64,000 nucleotides of DNA, from NCBI RefSeq assembly GCF_051668705.1, contig NZ_CP196351.1:2728001-2792000 (forward strand), written 5' to 3'. The position numbers and the translations under genes were made by a program. Below are positions 60,435 through 64,000 of the stretch, piece after piece (the first letter of the stretch is position 1; each line of letters begins with the position of its first letter). This DNA comes from Alterisphingorhabdus sp051668705. GTDB lineage: Bacteria > Pseudomonadota > Alphaproteobacteria > Sphingomonadales > Sphingomonadaceae. The notes under the pieces are model-generated. The model had not been told where the DNA came from, did no database searches, and saw nothing but the letters and a program-made list of their open reading frames with translations.

Positions 60435-61238
60435 TTAATTGCGTTGGAAGAGCAACCCTGCACCCAGCCCAAATACAATAGAAATAAACACCGCAATCAG
60501 CCCATAGACGAAGCTCGCTTTGTCGGCAGCAACAGCAACCAACCTTTCAAAGCCTTGCTTTTCTATTTCTATCTCACGCGATTCTGCGGCCAGGACGCGG
60601 CCATCCTGCACAAGAAAAGTCTCTGCAATATATTGCCCTTCGCTAACATTGGGCGGAATTTGCAAGCGTGCTGTATATAATAGGCCCTTTTCAATCGAGA
60701 CACCGTTTTCACGCTGGAAATATAAGGCGTTTCGACGCTTCAGATCGACCAGACCATCGGTAAATCGCTCTTGCTCATCCAAGTCAATCGCGCTGGCTGG
60801 CGATAATTGGAGATTTGCCAATCCAAATTCATAAATCAAGGCCGTGCGCTCATCGACAATATCTTCAAGCGGGCGTGATGCAGCAATGGCGTAAAAGGCA
60901 GGGGCCGAACGAAATTCGGTACTGTCAGCATTAAGCCATATTCCGGCAATTTGGCGTTTTTCGCGTACGACAATAGACTGTGGCGGACCGCGCAAGATAA
61001 CGACAATATCAATATCGTCGCCCCTGCTGCGGCCATCAGGATAGGCAATCGCGCCGAATAGCAAAAGCTCCTCACCTGAAAAGCCATATTGCAGCTTAAC
61101 TGTACGCTGCGAGACATCTGGTACCAGAACCGGTTCGCTTTGGGCTTTGGCAGGAGAAAATATGGGGCCAGCAAAGGAAGCCGCCGCCAAACACAGCAGG
61201 AATAATCCGCGCCACCAAGATATGCGCTTACCCGTCAT
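60435..61238 (-). CDS. TIGR02186 family membrane protein
   Basis: 267 residues. Signal or anchor segment at the N-terminus (LFLLCLAAASFAGPIFSPAKA) and a second membrane segment at the C-terminus (FVYGLIAVFISIVFGLGAGLLF). VPDVSQRTVKLQYGFSGEELLLFGAI and DIDIVVILRGPPQSIVVREKRQIAGIW are the TIGR02186 hallmarks. The periplasmic domain is beta-rich. It is coupled to the TauE/SafE gene by a four-base overlap, the arrangement usual for this family, so it is probably a partner of that exporter. Confidence 0.87.
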   Translation of the reverse strand: MTGKRISWWRGLFLLCLAAASFAGPIFSPAKAQSEPVLVPDVSQRTVKLQYGFSGEELLLFGAIAYPDGRSRGDDIDIVVILRGPPQSIVVREKRQIAGIWLNADSTEFRSAPAFYAIAASRPLEDIVDERTALIYEFGLANLQLSPASAIDLDEQERFTDGLVDLKRRNALYFQRENGVSIEKGLLYTARLQIPPNVSEGQYIAETFLVQDGRVLAAESREIEIEKQGFERLVAVAADKASFVYGLIAVFISIVFGLGAGLLFQRN

Positions 61239-62149
61239 AGCTGCGTCACCGAATAAATTTCATCAGGCTGCCAACCAAGACCCAGAGCCAGCAAAAATGC
61301 TACTGTCAAAACCATGGCAGCCAGAACCAACCGCAAATAATCAGGTGGCAGACGCTGGCCGAGACGCGCACCAAGCTGCGCGCCGATCACACTGCCAAAT
61401 AGCAATAAGACCGCCAGCACAATATCAACAGCTTTGGTGGTCATGGAATGCACCAAAGTCGCGGCTATGGTCACGAACAATATCTGGAATAGAGACGTGC
61501 CCACCACAACCTGCGCGCCCATTCCCAAAAGATAGAGCATGGCAGGAACCATGACAAAACCGCCCCCAACGCCCAAAAGCATAGTCAACATACCCGTCAA
61601 CACACCCAATATGAGGGGCGCTAGCGGGGAAATATACAGCCCTGACCGATAAAAGCGCCAGCGCAGCGGCAATGCAGCAACCAATGGATGATGCCGCCTT
61701 TTGCGAATAACCAGCCTTTTGCCAGTGCGCCGTGCGTTGATGCTTTGCAGACTTTCCCGCGCCATGAGCCCACCAATACTGGCCAGCATCAAGACGTAGA
61801 TCATATTGATCACAACATCGATCTGACCGAGACTTTCCAGCAAGCGGAACATGCCTGCCCCAACTAATGTACCCAGCAGCCCGCCAATGGCGAGCACCCC
61901 GCCCATATGATAATCCACCGACCGCCGACGGCTATGTGCGATGACACCGGAGACGCTGGCCCCTGTAACCTGTGTTGATGCAGATGCCGCAGCAACTGTG
62001 GGCGGAATACCGTAAAATATCAGCAATGGTGTTGTTAGAAAGCCGCCGCCCACGCCAAACAGGCCAGACAGCACACCGACGCCTAGCCCCAGCATGATGA
62101 TCACCAGTGCATTGACCGGCAAATTGGCAATGGGAAGGTACACGTCCAT
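61235..62149 (-). CDS. Sulfite/organosulfonate exporter, TauE/SafE family
   Basis: 304 residues with seven to eight hydrophobic segments. The two internally repeated halves each start with a Gly-rich motif: LGVGVLSGLFGVGGGFLTTPLL (about 20-40) and LGVLTGMLTMLLGVGGGFVMVPAML (about 185-210), the family signature. Members move sulfite, sulfonates or related anions out of the cell. Followed with a four-base overlap by the TIGR02186 gene. Two palindromic sites lie just upstream of the start codon. Confidence 0.92.
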   Translation of the reverse strand: MDVYLPIANLPVNALVIIMLGLGVGVLSGLFGVGGGFLTTPLLIFYGIPPTVAAASASTQVTGASVSGVIAHSRRRSVDYHMGGVLAIGGLLGTLVGAGMFRLLESLGQIDVVINMIYVLMLASIGGLMARESLQSINARRTGKRLVIRKRRHHPLVAALPLRWRFYRSGLYISPLAPLILGVLTGMLTMLLGVGGGFVMVPAMLYLLGMGAQVVVGTSLFQILFVTIAATLVHSMTTKAVDIVLAVLLLFGSVIGAQLGARLGQRLPPDYLRLVLAAMVLTVAFLLALGLGWQPDEIYSVTQL

Positions 62150-62156
62150 GTCTATG

Positions 62157-62202
62157 GGTTAATCCTTTTAACCCGCTATCGGAAGGGTTAATCCGGTTTA
62201 AC
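62157..62202. promoter_or_regulatory. Pair of palindromic operator-like sites before the TauE/SafE gene
   Basis: Site one: GGTTAATCCTTTTAACC (62157-62173), arms GGTTAA/TTAACC. Site two: GTTAATCCGGTTTAAC (62187-62202), arms GTTAA/TTAAC. They are 30 bp apart centre to centre and lie 8-53 bases before the start codon, a natural place for a repressor. Confidence 0.5.
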
Positions 62203-62254
62203 AAAAGAAATTATACCATTAGCCGCGATCTGGCAGGTTGTACCAAGCAAATGA

Positions 62255-63466
62255 TCAGAAACGCGTCGAAACTGTCAGCGCTGCGCCCGAGCCAGGGGCC
62301 GCATTTCCAGCAACACGCTGGCGCCAATCCAGCGCGATTTGGGTTTGCTGTCCTGCTATAGGAAGGCGTGTTGACACTCTGGGTCCGATGTCCAAGCGAT
62401 GAACACGCGCGATTCTGTTCTCTGCGTCAGAAGATAATGGCCCTTGTCCGCCAGACCAAAGCCCTGCGCCAACCGCAATTTCACGCTGTCCGTTCTGCAC
62501 CACCGGTTTTTCTGCGACCAGTTGCACATCGAAAAAATAGGCGCTGTCCTTGAGGCCAACAATACCGGCTTGGCCATATGCCGTGGCGCGCACATTGCCC
62601 GCCAGTTTCTGGGGTGGAATATCGCTGACGATATAGGCAGCAGGTTGATTGCTACCAGCACCATTTACCGTCACTCTTTGTTCCGCGATCAGTTGGAGCG
62701 GAATTTTGCGTGACGGCCTTATCGCTGCACCCAATGCCAATTCGGTCTGGTTAGGGCCAGATAAAGAAGCCGTGCTGCGCAAGAATAGTAATGGCGCTCC
62801 GCTGCTTGCCCAAGGATAGTAACGGGCAATTGCTCCAGCCTGACTGCCACCATATTGCGCTCTACCACCTATTGTTTGCTGTCCAAACGCTGCATTATCA
62901 GCACGCCAAAACACCCAGCTATCCAGCGCCCAGATATCACGTTTAGCTATATTGCCGCGTCCCGGCTTTGCACGTCTTACACCAGCGCCAGGCCTAAAAT
63001 CCTGCGCCAACATGCTATCTGCTACCAATGCGCGCACTGTTCTATCTGACGAAAAACCTCCAGTACTACGGCCCCATAGCAGCAATTGATGGCCTGCCAA
63101 TATATCAGGAGACAAGGCAGCACCTGCAAATAACCGCTGACGCTGAGACACTTTTTGTACATTATCAAACACGGCATGGCTCACCGTCTTTATCGGTGAG
63201 GGTGTAGCTTGGTACTGCGCCACCAAATTGGCGTTATCATCTGTACGGGCAGGTGATGAGACAGTGAGATCAATCTCTTCCCATAGTTGCTGCGCCGGGG
63301 TTTTGGGGGCATCACCGTCCAATACACCATTGGCGATGGCGCGCCCTCCTATCCAGAGCAACAACAGAACCAACAGGAAACGCAAGGCACGGCCCGTTGC
63401 AGGCTCATCCGTCAGAGCATAAGGACAGTTTGGCTGAGAAGAGGAGTAGGAGGAGAAGTCTGACAT
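62255..63466 (-). CDS. Putative outer-membrane beta-barrel protein linked to an NfrB-like gene
   Basis: 403 residues from the ATG at 63466, whose first base is shared with the upstream stop codon (TAATG). A hydrophobic segment near residue 25-45 (ALRFLLVLLLLWIGGRAIA) is a membrane anchor or signal. The last 250 residues alternate hydrophobic and polar residues and end in ALTVSTRF, the terminal Phe expected of an outer-membrane barrel. The position after an NfrB-like gene suggests an NfrA-type partner. The family is not otherwise recognised. Confidence 0.6.
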   Translation of the reverse strand: MSDFSSYSSSQPNCPYALTDEPATGRALRFLLVLLLLWIGGRAIANGVLDGDAPKTPAQQLWEEIDLTVSSPARTDDNANLVAQYQATPSPIKTVSHAVFDNVQKVSQRQRLFAGAALSPDILAGHQLLLWGRSTGGFSSDRTVRALVADSMLAQDFRPGAGVRRAKPGRGNIAKRDIWALDSWVFWRADNAAFGQQTIGGRAQYGGSQAGAIARYYPWASSGAPLLFLRSTASLSGPNQTELALGAAIRPSRKIPLQLIAEQRVTVNGAGSNQPAAYIVSDIPPQKLAGNVRATAYGQAGIVGLKDSAYFFDVQLVAEKPVVQNGQREIAVGAGLWSGGQGPLSSDAENRIARVHRLDIGPRVSTRLPIAGQQTQIALDWRQRVAGNAAPGSGAALTVSTRF

Positions 63467-64000
63467 TAGCGCCATAAACTCCACCGCAAATTTTGTATTG
63501 CAAAGCCTTCATCATCTTCAGGCGTTGGCAGCATATGCCGCGTTTTGTCCCAAAATACTGGGCGACCAGCCAGCAAGCGGCAATAGGAAAATACAGCCCT
63601 GCGCGCTGCCATTATGCTGATAATATTGGATATCATCATACGCGGCACAGCCAAAAATGCCTGAAAAATACCGTAATGGCGATAAGTGAAGTAACAGCGC
63701 ATAGCTAGCCGCCAGAGAAGGAATACGGCATTTATTATCAAAAGTGTGATCAGGGAAGAAGAATAAGGACCAACATCATACCACCCCGCATTTTGTGCAA
63801 GGCTCAATACAATGCCGCCCGCCAATGCCATATATGCAGCAAGCAGCACAACAGCGCCCAGCATCGACCGGCGATCGCGGATCCTCATCCAATACTCGGC
63901 CCAATGGCTATAGTTTTTGCGCGATTGAGAGACTTGCCCCTGCCAGCCAAGACGATCCCACCCGCTCAGCGCGATGCCCGCCGTCCAACGACTTTTTTGG
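63466..64000 (-). CDS. C-terminal part of an NfrB-like family 2 glycosyltransferase, cut by window end
   Basis: The frame runs beyond the first ATG at 63888 to the window edge, so about 177 residues of the C-terminus are visible. QKSRWTAGIALSGWDRLGW matches the QxxRW block (catalytic in processive glycosyltransferases) and the following region of NfrB. Membrane segments follow (VVLLAAYMALAGGIVLSLA, LITLLIINAVFLLWRLAM). NfrB of E. coli is part of the phage N4 receptor/exopolysaccharide system. Only the C-terminus is seen, so the subfamily call is moderate. Confidence 0.7.
   Translation of the reverse strand, partial: QKSRWTAGIALSGWDRLGWQGQVSQSRKNYSHWAEYWMRIRDRRSMLGAVVLLAAYMALAGGIVLSLAQNAGWYDVGPYSSSLITLLIINAVFLLWRLAMRCYFTYRHYGIFQAFLAVPRMMISNIISIMAARRAVFSYCRLLAGRPVFWDKTRHMLPTPEDDEGFAIQNLRWSLWR

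Noticed and set aside
1..64000. CRISPR arrays, rRNA operons and intact insertion sequences
   Set aside because: No regularly spaced repeats with unique spacers, no rRNA-like sequence and no transposase gene were seen.

Overview
The window looks like a chromosomal segment of a Sphingomonadales alphaproteobacterium, perhaps near Sphingorhabdus, Parasphingorhabdus or Sphingopyxis. This is inferred from gene content and order only: pcm-tolC-popZ-S9 peptidases-valS, ribF-ileS-lspA with a BamF-like lipoprotein, a PopZ homologue, and a fused ABC permease/M1 peptidase. No rRNA or other taxonomic marker is present.

Bases 1 to about 11,700 are the right-hand part of an integrated mobile element (ICE/IME-like island). 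It carries the Ser/Thr-rich C-terminus of a probable conjugative coupling protein, a coiled-coil membrane protein, and two small genes that look leaderless. One of those encodes a duplicated putative DNA-binding domain behind a nested dyad operator. Next come a serine recombinase of the Hin/Pin type with two inverted 26-bp crossover-like sites, two very AT-rich membrane-protein genes, ArdA with a coupled small gene, an Mrr nuclease/STAND NTPase and a tyrosine integrase. The island seems to end at 11,690-11,700 in an 11-bp copy of a tRNA-Gly 3' end. Four 9-bp direct repeats that could be integrase arm sites lie between that copy and the integrase gene.

From 11,770 on the content is chromosomal. 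11.8-27.5 kb: secreted ankyrin protein, His-motif lipoprotein, phenylalanine hydroxylase coupled to an epoxide hydrolase, S9 peptidase, fused PabB/PabC, exported MsrA, a Zur-like regulator, Dxs and two unknown envelope proteins. 27.5-36.9 kb: a minus-strand series reading gpmA, purE-purK-folA, M19 dipeptidase, ribF-ileS-lspA-bamF-like. 37-42 kb: a TIGR03084 protein, a DUF6445-like oxygenase and the fatty-acid oxidation pair fadJ/fadA. 42.4-47 kb: an ABC ATPase plus permease/M1-peptidase fusion, then tRNA-Cys. 47.4-58.5 kb: pcm, tolC, popZ, two S9 peptidases, valS, queE. 58.6-64 kb (minus strand): HerA-like ATPase, TIGR02186 protein plus TauE/SafE exporter, and an NfrB-like glycosyltransferase (cut by the window edge) with a putative outer-membrane barrel.

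The most interesting signals are: (1) a candidate short DNA-inversion switch (4,271-4,462) upstream of its own invertase; (2) the nested 33-bp dyad over the start codon of a duplicated-domain protein; (3) three unrelated palindromic repeat elements sitting in frame inside two essential tRNA-synthetase genes, two in ileS and one in valS; (4) the attachment region of the island; (5) the defence and anti-restriction cargo together with the AT-rich membrane genes. No CRISPR array, rRNA or intact insertion sequence was seen.
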